Shown one piece after another: positions 1 to 12,160 of a stretch of DNA of 64,000 nucleotides. Positions within the stretch are counted from its first letter, which is position 1, and every line of letters begins with the position of its first letter. Both the position numbers and the translations under genes were made by a program. The stretch comes from Monodelphis domestica (taxonomy: Eukaryota > Chordata > Mammalia > Didelphimorphia > Didelphidae), in the NCBI RefSeq assembly GCF_027887165.1, contig NC_077228.1:178602499-178666498 (forward strand), read 5' to 3'. The notes below the pieces were generated by a model. The model saw nothing but the letters and a program-made list of their open reading frames with translations, had not been told where the DNA came from and did not search any database.

Positions 1-264
1 ACAATGATTTGGGGGCCATATTCCCAGATTTTCAGATTCTGAAACCTGGTTTTCTCATTTTAACCTAGGGAACTGACTAGCCGAATTCACAAAAGATTAT
101 TTAAAAATCAAAATTTCAGAAAAATTTCAATTGACTAATTTATAATGAAATATATAACCTGCTAAGAAATGAGAAATTAAGCAGCTTCTTCCTGCTATTT
201 CTGAAGGAATTAATTTTTCTTATCATTAGTAGAAATTTCTATATTTAAAATGTTTTTATATTGC

Positions 265-452
265 AAAATTGAAATGATAGGATTCTAGCTCTTATGAACT
301 AGATTAAAATGTAATTGGGATATATTTAACAAAATAAACAAAAACAATAAAATACAGATATAATTCATTTAAAAACTAAGTTAACAGACTGTAGGGATCC
401 TTAGCTATGGATTTGTAGCTCCCATTTCTAAGTTTGACACCACTGTTCTCAA
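265..452. mobile_element. hAT-type element, partial, same family as at 20.2 kb
   Basis: It shares the AGATTAAAATGTAATTGGGA body and ends AGTTTGACACCACTG. The left terminus is not recognisable. Confidence 0.6.
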
Positions 453-617
453 AGAAACATCATTGTCCCTAAGGGTACCTAAGTGAGAGCACTGAGGAGG
501 CAGGCAGAGCTGATAATCTGAGGCAGGAGAGGGATCATTACTCATTAGGTATTCAGTCTATATGTTGGGCAATTCTGCCCTGCAAATGTTATAAGATCTA
601 TTCTCTGACCATTATTA

Positions 618-818
618 TTTTTTTAAACCCTTACCTTCCTTCTTGGAGTCAATACTGTGTATTGGCTCCAAGGCAGAAGAGTGGTAAGGGCTAGGCAATG
701 GGGGCTAAGTGACTTGCCCAGGGTCACACAGCTGGGAAGTGTCTGAGGCCAGATTTGAACCTAGGACCTCCCATCTCTAGGCCTGGCTCTCAATCCACTG
801 AGCTACCCAGCTGCCCCC
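618..818 (-). mobile_element. tRNA-derived marsupial SINE, full length
   Basis: Complete copy with B-box GGTTCAAATC and 3' tail TTTAAA, flanked by a perfect 16-bp duplication at 602-617 and 819-834. This family is called SINE1/WSINE1-type below. Confidence 0.92.
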
Positions 819-1123
819 TCTCTGACCATTATTAACAGAAACTTATCAGGAGGTTCAATGGAAAGTATAAATTTTAGACATCAAAAAATAGACTAATTCT
901 GGCAATAGCAAAGAACTGACATGATGCAGATAAGATTCCAGAGATGATGGTACCCACACTTCAATCATCTTATAAGAGGCATGGGGGATGATAAGAGCAA
1001 AATATCATATACATTGTAAGGAGTTATTTAATTAGTCAGATTACTTGGAATGGAAGAATTATATTAGGAAATAAGTGAAATGTAAAAAAAAAGAGACTCT
1101 AAAATATTTTAAAATAAGTGAAA

Positions 1124-1272
1124 GGGGCTGCTAGATGGCTCAGTAGACAGAGCCAGGCCTAAAGATGGTCCTGGGTTCAAATCTAGCCTATTATTGCCTA
1201 GTTCTCAACACTTTTCTGTATTGGAACTGATACCTAGTATTCATTCTAAGACAGACAGTAAAGGTTAAAAAA
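1124..1272 (+). mobile_element. SINE1/WSINE1-type, internally shortened
   Basis: Head GGGGCTGCTAGATGGCTCAG, B-box GGTTCAAATC and tail AAGACAGACAGTAAAGG, with the middle missing. Confidence 0.8.
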
Positions 1273-1890
1273 TAAATAACTAAATAACAAGGTACCTAAA
1301 AAGCTTAACCAATTATCAAAATGCTGCTTACTGAACCAAAGAGCAAATCAAATCAAATCAAAATGCTGCTTACTGAATCAAAGAGCAAAAAGAATTTGAT
1401 ATCCTTGTGAAATGTTTTTATTAAAATGTGAAGAATAGTAGTATTTGCACCAGCTATCCCATAGGACCAAGAAGGATCACAAATTTAGAGTGGGAAGGGA
1501 ACTTATAGATTTTCTTGTCCCAATCTCTCAATTTACAGATAGAGATTTGGAGGCCCTGAGAGCCTGAATGACCTGCCCAAGAATCCCACAACTAGTAAGC
1601 ATACTACTCCAAACAGTACATTAAAAACTTGGAAACATAAATTACTATAAAATGTGACTTGTTCTTCTGTGGTCACTTGTTATTATATACCCTTCTTTAT
1701 AATTCCAGCATAATTTCATAACACATTATAAGTTTGTAGGCTATCTTCTGAGTGATACTTTATGCTGGCTGCTTCCTATTGACATCTAAGCCCTTTAATC
1801 TCATTAATCAAACAATCAATCAATCAACAGGTTTTTTTATAAGGCACTTACTAAATGCCAGGTGCTAACTTGGAGATACAAAGATAAATG

Positions 1891-2012
1891 GGAGGGGCAG
1901 CTAGGATAAATAGATAAATAGGAGGCTCAAGGGATACAGAGCCAGGCCTAGAGATGAGAGGTCCTGAGTCCAGATCTGATTGATTGGAGACACTTCCTAG
2001 TTGTGTGACCCT

Positions 2013-2014
<2 letters not shown>
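1891..2014 (+). mobile_element. SINE1/WSINE1-type, partial
   Basis: Head and B-box region present to TGTGACCCTGGG, where a TC microsatellite replaces the rest. Confidence 0.75.

Positions 2015-2079
<65 letters not shown>
2015..2079. repeat. Compound microsatellite (TC)n(TA)n
   Basis: About 18 TC units run directly into about 14 TA units, within the remains of the SINE. Confidence 0.95.
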
Positions 2080-2084
<5 letters not shown>

Positions 2085-2560
2085 GCAAACAGTCTCCACC
2101 TTAATAAGGAGCTGCCTTCCTAAAAGAGAAAACATACACTGATATGAATATTTACAGGACAGATACAAAATGAATAAATATATTTGGGGAGGAGATGGAG
2201 GGACCAAGAAAGGCATTATGAAGAAAGTGGTACTTGAGCTGAGCCTTAAGGAAAACCTTCAAGAGACAGAAGTTAGAAGGAGTGTATTCCAAGCACAGAG
2301 GATGGCCAAGACAGAGGCACAAAGATGAGAGATGGAGGGTTGCTATATAGGACAATGAGAAGGATAAGATGAGGAACAGGAACATGGCTATAAAAGCAGG
2401 AAGAGTCCAGGTGGGGAAGATCTTTCATTGTCTAACAGAGGAATTTACATTTCAATTTAAAAGATTGAATAGGGAGTTACTAGAGTTTGTGGACTAGTGG
2501 AATTAACATGATTAGATCTGTTGTTGTGCACTTTGGGTAAATTATTTTGGCAGCTGTGTG

Positions 2561-3139
2561 GAGAATGCAGGCACTAGCCTTCCAGTTTTTTTTTATTATT
2601 GTTATTTTTTTCATGATAAAGCTGAATATTAAGAAGTTTGAGAATACACATATGAAGTCTGTCATATTGCTAGCCTTTTCAATAAGTGAGAAAGGTGCTG
2701 GATGAAGGGAATTAAGAACTCTAAAAATTAAAATTAAGAACTCTAAAATTCTAAAAAATGGATGTTAAAATTTTTTAATTTAATTTAATTTTTAAAAAAC
2801 TTACCAAGAAAAGAAGAACGAAGTTTGTGAATATATGTAATGTTTATCTTTTTTTTTAAGTATTGACTAGCCCAGTCTTTAAATCATCATCTATAATAAT
2901 AATAAAGAAAATTTATGGGAATTATACACAACTTAAAATAGTCAAGGATGCTGAGAATGCACTCTCCAGTTCAAGGTTACTGATCCTTAATAGAGCTTTC
3001 CATGTTATAAAATTCCCACAAAAACCCCAAAATGCAAAATTCTTCCTAAGGGTGACAATAATACCTAACCTAAAGATAATATGCAGCTAGAAGGGAGTAA
3101 GGAAAAGGTTGTAATACAACATAAAAAGACTTTGAATAC
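2561..3139. other. BRIP1 intron 6, nothing recognised
   Basis: AT-rich with T and A runs. No element named. Confidence 0.35.
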
Positions 3140-3373
3140 ATTAGGCGCATAGTAGATGCTTAACAAATAGATTGGGGGCAGCTGGGTGGCTCAGTGGATT
3201 GAAAGCCAGGGCTGAAGAAGGGAGATCCTGGGCTCAAATCTGGCCTCAGACACTTCCTAACTGTGTGGCCCTGGGCAAGTCCCTTAACCCCCATTGCCTA
3301 GCCTTTACCACTCTTCTGCCTTGTAACCAATATACAGTATTGCTTCTAAGATAGAAGGTAAGAGTCATAGGGA
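3140..3373 (+). mobile_element. L2/MIR tail then SINE1/WSINE1-type SINE
   Basis: GCATAGTAGATGCTTAACAA (3147-3166) is an L2/MIR 3' terminus. The SINE begins at 3174 with GGGGGCAGCTGGGTGGCTCA and is full length. Confidence 0.85.
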
Positions 3374-3489
3374 GAAAAGAAAAAAGGTTGATTATCTTCT
3401 GTTGACATTAATTACTTTTTTCTGTAGAGAGATAGATATGTATATGTATATAGGCAGATGTACACATATATATAAGACTAGACAGACAG

Positions 3490-3640
3490 ATGTAGATAAC
3501 TGTAACTTAAGTTTCCCCATCTGGAACATGGGAATAATGGTATTTGTACCATTTACCTTACAGAAAAGTATTGCAAAGACCACATGAGATAATATATGTA
3601 AAGTATTTTGCAACCTCAAAACATTATATAAATTACCTTT
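3490..3640 (+). mobile_element. MIR-type SINE
   Basis: The words AGTTTCCCCATCTGGAACAT and TGAGATAATATATGTAAAG follow the MIR/THER1 order. Confidence 0.6.
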
Positions 3641-4067
3641 CCATGGCTTATGATACATATTTGAGAAGACTAATAGTCTTTAACAAAAAATTATGTCCCT
3701 TATTATCATAAGAACTCCATCTCCTATGAAAAAGTAACCAACCAAATTGGCCAGAGTATTCTTTTTCTAAATGAAAAATTCACATGATACTGAAGAAATG
3801 TTTATTATTGAAACCTGGTAATCTGATCAGTGAAGAGATTTCTACTTTTCAAGTTACCTCTTTCTTTTCCTACAAAATCAAAATGAAAACCCCAGGTCCA
3901 TTTTCAACAATATTTAGGAAATAAAAACTTAACAGAATATTTTAAGATATTTAAGATCCTAAGTTAGCTATTCTTTTCCTTCTTGGTCCAAGAATGGAAC
4001 AACTACCATTTTTCTGACCACTTACTTCTGTGATAAACTAGGAAAAAAAACTCTTTAAGATATTAGA

Positions 4068-4269
4068 GGGGGCAGCTGGGTAGCTCAGTGGATTAAGAGT
4101 CAGCCCTAGAGAAGGGAGGTCCTAGGTTCAAATCTGGCCTCAGCCATTTCCTAGCTGTGTGACCCTGGGCAAGTCACTTGACCCCCATTGCCTAGCCCTT
4201 ACCACTCTTCTGCCTTGGAGCCAATACACAGTATTGACTCCAAGATGGAAGGTAAGGGTTTTTAAAAAA
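4068..4269 (+). mobile_element. SINE1/WSINE1-type, full length, well preserved
   Basis: Near-consensus copy with 9-bp duplication AAGATATTA at 4057-4065 and 4270-4278. Confidence 0.92.
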
Positions 4270-4278
4270 AAGATATTA

Positions 4279-5439
4279 AGTAAGTCCAAGTTTAATACAA
4301 ATTCTTATGAAACCATTTTACGTCAACATATAGCATAATAAAACAATCTGTGACTACTTTCCTTCTTCCTGAGTTGAATCTATGTGCATTTAATGTCTTT
4401 ATTGAGATCCATTCCTTTTAATCCTAGAAATTTTATCAAACTAGTTCTAATCAAAATCTAAAGTGACACTTGTTCATGATGTCATTTCTTCTACAGACAT
4501 ATTAACAGCTGATCACTTTACTAGAAGACTGAAGTTAGACTAACCAGAGAATTGGCAGGGTTATGCTTTGCCCTCTTTAAAGGCTAGTAAGGCAGTCTGA
4601 GATGCCCTAGATTGCACTAAAGCACAATGAAATCCCTGTTCTCTAGCCAGGAACATCAAGTACAGTGGTGGTGATAGAGGTTTCCTGAGTATTGCTACTC
4701 AAGAATGCCTGTTCTTTCAGCTGTTCTCATCTTGGATATTCTAAGCGAGTGATCTACATAATAACACAGGTGCAAGATGGGTGCAGTTTCAAAACCCTGG
4801 CAAAGGATAAAGCTCTAGCTATTTATTCTAGAATTTTATTTTTAATGTCTATAGAGTTGGGTGAATTTATTGCAATAAAGCATTTGTATTACTGTGTAAA
4901 CATGCTAGCATATTTTAAATATGAATCATCAATTAGACAATCCTTTCAACATCTAACACCTGTTTTAATTATTCCAAACACCATGTGTTCCTTTTGCTGG
5001 GGATACGGGGATTATATTACTCAGACTTGTTTGGGGGCAATCTGATCAACTCCCTATGGTGAGCTTTTTGTCCCCTGGGTTTGTCTTCCCATTCTCCTAA
5101 GAGGTTCCAGCTTGAACAACTGCTAGGCAGTAACTAACTACAAGTACATTTGGCTTTGCTATTCATTTTACTACAGCTTTTCCCTCAAGAATTGGCACTT
5201 ACTGAGCATAGGGCATTGCTGTAAGCACTGAGTATACTTCAAGGGTTCGTTAGTTTAGTTGCTTTTCTCTCCTTATTTGCAATGACTGTTTAATGTACTT
5301 ATTACAGTTATACTAAGGGTCTAACCAAGAAAATCTCAATTTTCTAGAGACATTTTTATGGTATAGATAGCATGGCACAGAACAATTAGCAAGACTATGG
5401 CAACACATTACACTATGACTAGGCCCTTGTAATATATAC
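4279..5439. other. BRIP1 intron 6, nothing recognised
   Basis: A 117-codon open stretch on the plus strand (4692-5045) has no domain and no splice context. I regard it as chance. Confidence 0.4.
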
Positions 5440-6295
5440 CAGGAACCAAGGGTTGGTTCAGTGTTAGGAAAACAATAAACATAACTGACAACACTAATAA
5501 CAAGAACAACATTAAGTGATTTAAATGAAAATCATCCATATTGATAGATGCCCAAAAAGCTTTTGACAAGATATAGCACTCATTCCTGTTTAATACGCTA
5601 AAGGCATTGGAGCAAATCTTTCCTTAAAATAATAAGTAGTATCTAAAACCAAGAGCCAACATAATCTATACTAGAGATAAATTAGAGTTTTTCCAATAAG
5701 ATAAGGGATAAAGCAAGAATGTCTATCATCACCATTGTTGTCATCTTTCAGTCATGTCCAACTCTCCATGACCCCATTTGGGGTTTTTGTTGGCAGAGAT
5801 TCTGGAGTGGTTTGCCATTTCCTTCTCCACTCATTTTACAGAAGAGGAACTGAAGTAAATAGAGTTAAGAGATTTGCCAGGGTCACACAGCAAGTAAGTG
5901 TCCATGACCAGATTTGAACACATAAACTTGAGTCTTCCTTACTCCAGGCCCAGAGCTCTATCCACTGAGCTGTCCCTTACTATTTAATTTAATGCTAGAA
6001 ATGTGAGTGTAGCTATAAGACAAGATAAATAAATTGAGCACCAGCAAATAGGAAGCAAAATTATCACTTTTTGCAGATGTTTTACTTAGATAACCCTAAA
6101 GAGTCACCTAAAAAACTTATTGAAATAATAACCTCAGCAAAGTCGCAGGCTATAAAATCCACATAAATCATCTGCATTTCAGAATATGACCAATAAAATC
6201 CAGTAGGGAATGTAAGGAAGTTAAATTCCATTTATAATAACTGTGGAAAGTATGAAATACTTGGAGTCTACTCCAAGAACTCAAGTTTTCTCATC
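5440..6295 (+). mobile_element. Old L1 reverse-transcriptase-region fragment, split by a MAR1-type SINE
   Basis: It includes the stretch for CPKSF(DK)-like priming motifs near 5550 and the KLIEIITSAKSQAIKST-like region near 6115. It is interrupted by the SINE at 5726-5977. Heavily decayed. Confidence 0.7.
5726..5977 (-). mobile_element. MAR1-type CORE-SINE
   Basis: Antisense copy with TCCATGACCCCATTTGGGG, GGAGTGGTTTGCCATTTCC and a MIR-like core, inserted in an old L1. Confidence 0.8.
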
Positions 6296-6491
6296 TCTAA
6301 TGAGGCTTAACTAGACAACCCCTAATGTCTCTTTGCAAAACAAAGTACTGTACAGCTCCTAATCACTTTCCTATACTGATATTCATCTTTTTGTTAACAT
6401 TAATTATGAAGACAATACTAATAAATAATAATTATAATATGTAATAATGGCATCCTTAAGTTAACTAAAAATTTTCACGTAAGCTCTCATG

Positions 6492-6694
6492 ATTTTTTTT
6501 ATTTTTTAAATAACCCTTACCTTCCATCTTAGAATCAATGCTGTATATTGGTTCTAAAGCAGAAGAGAAGGGCTAAGCAATGGGCTGATTTGCCCAGGGT
6601 CACACAGCTAGGAAGTGTCTGAGGCCAAATTTGAACCCAGGACCTCCCATATCTAGGTCTGGCTCTCAATCCACTGAGCCACCTAGTTGCCCCC
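6492..6694 (-). mobile_element. SINE1/WSINE1-type, full length
   Basis: Antisense copy from the T-rich tail (AAATAACCCTTACCTTCC) to head GCCACCTAGTTGCCCCC. Confidence 0.9.
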
Positions 6695-6769
6695 AATGTT
6701 TTTTTTCTTTTTTCTTTTGAAGAGAATATTGGGTGGAGTTTTTTCTTTTTTGTAATACCCATGACTAGA

Positions 6770-6970
6770 AGTTAGGTGGCACAGAGGAGAGAGCCTTAGG
6801 CAAGTTACTTACTCTCCACTTGACTCAAGTTTTTTCAACTATAAATTGGAGATAATAACAGCAACTCTCAGGATTATTGTGAAGATCAAATGAGAAAATA
6901 TTTGTAAAGTGTTTAGCATAATGCCTGGTACATAGAAAGCACTATATAAATATTAGCTATTATTGGTATT
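6770..6970 (+). mobile_element. MIR/THER1-type SINE
   Basis: GGCAAGTTACTTACTCTCC, then GATAATAACAGCAACTCTCA and TGCCTGGTACATAGAAAGC in MIR order. Confidence 0.75.
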
Positions 6971-7149
6971 AACTTAAGACTGCTTTGTAGAGGTTGTTCC
7001 AACATTCACTGATTTTCTTTTTCCTTTCTGTACCCTATATTCAAAACTGCTGTAAAATCCTGTCACCTCTCCCTCTACACATTGACAGAAATATCATAAA
7101 CTGAACTTGGTTAAAATACTAGATAGAAACTTCAAAATTAATGACAAAA

Positions 7150-7520
7150 GATATTACTAACTCGCATTTGTATAATGCCTTAAGGACTGCAAAGCATTTT
7201 CTTCACAACAGCCATCAGAAGTAAGCTATACAAGTATTACAAATACATTAAAAAGGAGGAAACTAAGGCACAGAGAGGGAAAACAATTTGTCCATGTTAC
7301 AAAGCTAATAAATATATATATACATATATATATTTTTTTTAATAACCCTTACCTTCCATCTTGGAGTCAATACTGTGTATTGGCTCCAAGGCAGAAGAGT
7401 GGTAAGGGCTAGGCAGTGGGGGTCAAGTGACTTACCCAGGGTCACACAGCTAGGAAGTGTCTGAGATCTTCAATTCACTGAGCTACCCAGCTGCCTGCCC
7501 CCCAAAGCTAATAAATATTA
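7150..7520 (-). mobile_element. THER1/MIR-type SINE holding a SINE1-type insertion
   Basis: Antisense MIR (GGAGGAAACTAAGGCACAGA near 7256). A SINE1-type element (about 7330-7502, minus strand) is inserted with a 16-bp duplication CAAAGCTAATAAATAT at 7300-7315 and 7503-7518. The inserted SINE lacks about 45 bp between its tail-side part and head. Confidence 0.88.
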
Positions 7521-8789
7521 ACCTTATTCAAAACCAGGTCTTCCAAAAAAAGTAGAATTCTTCCCAGTATACCAATCTGTCCTTCTGGTTTTAACTCATC
7601 TCAGAGCCTGATGAATATTAGTAGGAGACTGGCAAAAGTGATAGTAACTGATCTGTTTTTATGGGATTATGGAGATTTTAAGTATGTAACTTGTGTAATG
7701 CTCTTTTTCATGAAAACATGAACAGTGTTGATATTTGTCACAGCCCCAATTTAAGAGTATGTTATTCTGAGTCAAAAACTGGATCCAAATGAGGTTGTAA
7801 TATATGAAAATTCTATCCATTTATTAAATATATTATGGAAGTATAGATGTTTTTGAAATTCCCTATCTGGCTACAAAATAGGAGCAGTACTTTTTTCTGA
7901 GGTCCTATTCACACCACACTGTATACATAGTAATGCCTGGAGAGAACATTTCCCAGCACAGAAAATAAAACAATACCTAGCTCTCATAGGAGGGATGATG
8001 AAAGGATTGTGAGAGAGAGGAAGCCCAGTCTTCCAGGCACTCCCTGATCTCTCAATTCTTTTCTGCCAGAGATTTTTCAGTCTACTAGCAAGAGCCAAAA
8101 AAGAAATGTCAGAATACAGAGTCCATTTACCCACAAGCACCTTTCCATTAATAGTCTCTAAGGCCATATTCAGATATCTCCTGCCAAGAGGGAAAAAAAG
8201 GCCATTGCTTTTTCTAGCATTCACCTTTTTCTGCCCCAGGTCACTACACTGTGTGTGTACCCATATCCTGATTTAGTTTGGTATCTGTATGTCTTGTTTC
8301 CACTTATTTTGCAAGCTCTCTGAGAACATAATGTCCATGTGTGTGCTTTCTCCAGCACGCAATAAGTAGTTTAGTCCCTTACTGATAACAGCTTACAACT
8401 TTCAAAAGTCTTGGATCAGAAATGATAATTAACTATCTCAAGCATACCACACTGCAATCAGTCCATTGCCTTCTGGCAAGATAATAAAAAGGACAATAGA
8501 ACCAAAAAAATCCCAACAAAAACTTCCAAACAAAAACCCACCATGCCATGTGTTAACTTGAAAATGTTGATGGAGCAAGTATTCAAATAGAATGAGATTG
8601 TTTTTAATGACAAAATATAAAATATATAACTTCAAACTGTATATTCTTTCTTATAGAAATAAGATTTATTACTTTAATAGATTTTTGCATAGGCATACTC
8701 CCTTCTTACAGTTAATTCATACCCCCAGAGAATGTCAAAACCTGAAGGAATAAGAGAAAAATCTTATCCAAGATTTATCCATACTCCAT
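7521..8789. other. BRIP1 intron 6, nothing recognised
   Basis: It includes a 117-codon open stretch on the minus strand (7871-8224) with no recognised domain. Confidence 0.4.
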
Positions 8790-8925
8790 ACATCTTGTCT
8801 TTATCCCATATATTAGTAAACTGAGGCCCACTGGGGGATATACGATCCACAGGTCACTCCAGCTGGAGAACTAAGACTAGAACCTCAGGCTCCTGATTTT
8901 CAAGTGCTCTTTCCATATATAAAAA
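8790..8925 (-). mobile_element. MIR-type fragment
   Basis: AACTGAGGCCCACTGGGGG and AACCTCAGGCTCCTGAT are an antisense MIR remnant. Confidence 0.45.
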
Positions 8926-9449
8926 GAGTGGGATATGAAAGAAAGGAACTGATCATAATACGGAAAGTCTTTTCTAAATCTTATGGAATCATATAAATGG
9001 GAGTGGATATTACTCAATATTAAATATACACCTGACATATTCATTCTACCAAATTCTATTCCACCATTCTACCGCTGCTTACTTCTAAACTATGCTACAC
9101 CAATTATTTTTCCATGTCTCAAGTTTAATATCATAAATAATATTTATAGGTTTAACATATCTACATCTCCAAACAATAAATACATATGGTATTCTGAAAA
9201 GGCAAATAAAACATCTGTTTCCAATTATAATCTGAATTAAAAATGTCAATTTTCCATATATCAAAACATATAGCAGTAGGCCATACTTCAACATGGAAGT
9301 ATCTGCTAGAACTTGTCCTCTACTGCCTAGTAGAGGACCATAATCAAGATGAACCATACCATAAAAAGGAAATAGAATGTCCAAGAGAAACACAAACTAG
9401 CTTTTTCTTCAAACCTACCCATTTTCTGAACCTTTACTACTTCTATTGA
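8926..9449. other. BRIP1 intron 6, nothing recognised
   Basis: AT-rich. Open stretches on both strands are short and unrelated to known families. Confidence 0.35.
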
Positions 9450-9740
9450 GACAGAAACCATCCTTCCAATCATCTAGATTTGCAACTTCAGAGTCATCCT
9501 TGACTCTTCACTGTCCCTCATCTACATCATATCTAATTAAGTGTCAAGTTACCTTTATATCATATCTCAAATCTATTCCATTCTCTCTACTTACATTTTC
9601 ACCATCTTACTGAGGCCCTCATCCCCTCTCACCTAAGCTACTGCAATTGCATGCTAAATAGTCTTTAAGGCTACAAAAAAAGCATATTATTTAAAATATA
9701 TTAAATATAAATGATATATACTAAAGACTTCATTCAATGC
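9450..9740 (+). mobile_element. L2-type LINE fragment
   Basis: AGAGTCATCCTTGACTCTTC and ACTGAGGCCCTCATCCCCTC are typical L2 ORF-end words. Decayed. Confidence 0.6.
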
Positions 9741-9910
9741 CTCCTAAGTGACCCTGGGCAAGTCATTTAACCTCTGTCTGCTTCAATTTCCTGATCTATA
9801 AAATGAGGATAACAATAGCACCTACCTCTTAGAGTTTCTGTGAGGATCAAATTAAGATATTTGTAAAACACTTAGCACAGTGCCTGGCACTCAGTAAGTA
9901 TTTGTTTCCT
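9740..9910 (+). mobile_element. MIR/THER1-type SINE
   Basis: TGACCCTGGGCAAGTCATTT, ATAAAATGAGGATAACAATA and AGCACAGTGCCTGGCACTCA, a clear MIR order. Confidence 0.85.
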
Positions 9911-9948
9911 TCCCTTTTGCTACCCTCTGTATATAAGGTTCTCATAAT

Positions 9949-10575
9949 TGTGAAGATAGGATTAATTCTCCACTTGTCTATTTTTAGTTAATCAACTCAG
10001 GAACTTAAAGTACCCCTACTTACCATTAAGTAGGGGAGTTCACAAATCACTTACTAGAGTAAGCTCATTCCTCCAAAGGCCACTCCCCACCCCTTGGGCA
10101 GTGCTAAGCAAATTAAAAGACTGCCATTGGTTTCTGTGAGGAAGGAGGAGTGACAGGAAGTGACAGGTGGAAAAGAAGAGACCAGCATGGTCTAGAATTC
10201 ATTCCCTTCGAGATTGGTTCCAGAGATTCCTTTCCTGGCTTAAAGGAGACTTTTCCTCTGGATCCTGCATTGGCTTGCTGAGTGAATAGCTGAGATTCCT
10301 ACCTTGGCTTTGGAGGAGGACGTGTTGGTGGAACCCTGGCTGAAGACACCACAGGGACTTCTGGTAGAGGATTACTGGAAAATCCAGTGGAGACAAGAGT
10401 CTTAGGGAACCCCTGCCTTGGCTGAGCTGGATTTCACCAGAGAAAGGCTAGTAGGCTTGTTGGGAATCTGTCTCTTTATCTACATTTATACTTTCATCCT
10501 TCCCTCCTCTTTGTAAATAAAGCTGCTAAATGTCATTTTGACTTAAGCTGTGATATTTTTAAATGAGTGACCACA
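9949..10575 (+). mobile_element. Probable solo LTR of an endogenous retrovirus
   Basis: It runs from TGTGAAGATAGG to about GAGTGACCACA, with an AATAAA signal at about 10518 (TGTAAATAAAGCTGCTAAA) placed as in an LTR R region. No coding region is seen. The limits are approximate and no clear target duplication was found. A fossil without proteins. Confidence 0.5.
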
Positions 10576-11548
10576 ATATTACTTTGTAATTCTCATATTT
10601 AGTTAAAAACCATAAATAATGTACCCTAAAAATACTGAATTAAGCTAGTACAATGGCTTTTACTCTTGTTCCTATTAATGGACATATAACCAATGTAGTC
10701 TCAGTAAAAAAAATGAAAATGACAAGTTGATGTCCTAAAATTTTGTTAATAACTTTCCCCCAATTTAATAATGTGCAGGAGCACAACAGCTATAACTATC
10801 ATAAATTTGGTCTATCTGGTACTAATTCTGATGCTTCCTCTAAAAACTAAAATGCTGATATTTGTTTCTTTATATCATCATAAATATGGTGGCTGCTGAC
10901 TGATTTTCTTTTTCCTTAATTCACTTATTTACAACATCATAATAAAAGTCATACAGGATAGTGTCATGAAAAGGAACCAACATGTCCAAGAGAAACTCAC
11001 ATTGTTACATTATTAGATAAAGGACTTTCAGCATAATCATCTAGAGACCTCCAAGGCATTTTCCTAGAAAGCAACTATCTGGGCATTGACTGCAATTTTT
11101 AAAAAGTAATGAGTACTGTAGAAGAAAAGATGAACTATTTTAAAAAGAAAAAATATTCAAAATTATCTCAGAGCTGCCAAAACCCCAATCTCCTCACTTG
11201 CCCTCTCTGCCCCTACTTGCATATTGCTGAACAAAGTCATATAAGCAAGCTGCATGAAGCCAATACATATACAATATATGCTATCTAATCTCCAATAATA
11301 CCCTCACTGCTTCATGACAATGTTTTTATTCTTCCTTAATTGACTCTTTCACATTCTCCAATGTAGCAATTTCAAATCTTCTCTCCTAAACCATACTATT
11401 CACTATCTCTATATGCAATGGAACTTTACTGAGAAAAGAGGTCATTCATATCATGAGTTCCTTTTCCCCCTCAAACACCTTCACATCATTGTCCATTTTT
11501 TTCTTTCTTTACTCCAATATCCAGAGAAAAAGAAGAAAAGAGTTTGTA
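10576..11548. other. BRIP1 intron 6, nothing recognised
   Basis: AT-rich, no element recognised. Confidence 0.4.
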
Positions 11549-11634
11549 TTTTTTTATTCTTATTTTCCATCTCAAAGTCAATAATGTGTATTGGTTCCAA
11601 AACAGAAGAGTGATAAGGGCTAGGCAATGGGGGC
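11549..11634 (-). mobile_element. SINE1/WSINE1-type, 3' half
   Basis: The tail half only, cut off where the following LTR-like sequence starts. Confidence 0.8.
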
Positions 11635-12160
11635 TGTCAACTTAAAATCTAGAAACCCCCAAGGTTAGTTAGCTTGAAAGTTGAAGAGCCCAAGTTTGAC
11701 CTTGTCACATGAGAATTTCTCCCTGAGGAAAATCACAACTTAAAGTACTTTAGGTGGAGCTAGCAAACAATCAGATGTTAAGTATCCTTTAGGTTCTCCC
11801 CTTGGTGTCCTTTCTCAGGTATCTCAGTCCTTGGCTGGATCTTTACCTTTTGTGTCCATTGTAAAGCATCAGCCTCTCCCTGATAATCCTGTCTAGAACT
11901 CCTCATTTCTTTGTAGTCATTGTAAAGCCAATCAACCATATGCCTGTACTCAGTTCCCCAAGAGGTATATAAGTTACCCAACTTTCATAGTTTGTCTGAG
12001 CTATCCTCTAGCAGTCACTTCCAGAGACATGGGTACCATGTCTTCAGCTCTGTGGTTTTGAGTGCATGACTCTGTGTGGAGGCCTAAATATCGTACCATA
12101 TCTCTCTCCTGATTAAAGACTTGGTTTTTATGACTATTTAATAGTTCTGTGTTTTTTCCA
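11635..12160 (+). mobile_element. Probable solo LTR of a second ERV family
   Basis: It starts TGTCAACTTAAAATCTAG, has TATA-like GAGGTATATAAG near 11962 and a GATTAAAG signal near 12112, and ends near TTTTTTCCA. No coding region. Limits approximate. Confidence 0.5.

Larger units (their letters stand above)
1806..2560 (-). mobile_element. L2 LINE 3' part, split by a SINE
   Basis: Antisense L2: AAGGCACTTACTAAATGCCA near 1840 is its 3' terminus. After the SINE and microsatellite (1891-2080) it continues with the ORF end to about 2560 (TTGGCAGCTGTGTGGAGAA). Confidence 0.7.

Noticed and set aside
3172-3354. Small frames such as MGAAGWLSGLKARAEEG
   Set aside because: These lie entirely inside SINE copies; the same GWLSGL word recurs at other SINEs.
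4692-5045. 117-codon plus-strand open frame
   Set aside because: Composition is that of translated AT-rich DNA (Ile, Leu, Tyr, Ser) with no domain or repeat match.
7871-8224. 117-codon minus-strand open frame, same strand as BRIP1
   Set aside because: No resemblance to BRIP1 exon 7 or any family I know, and no convincing splice sites around it. Most likely chance.
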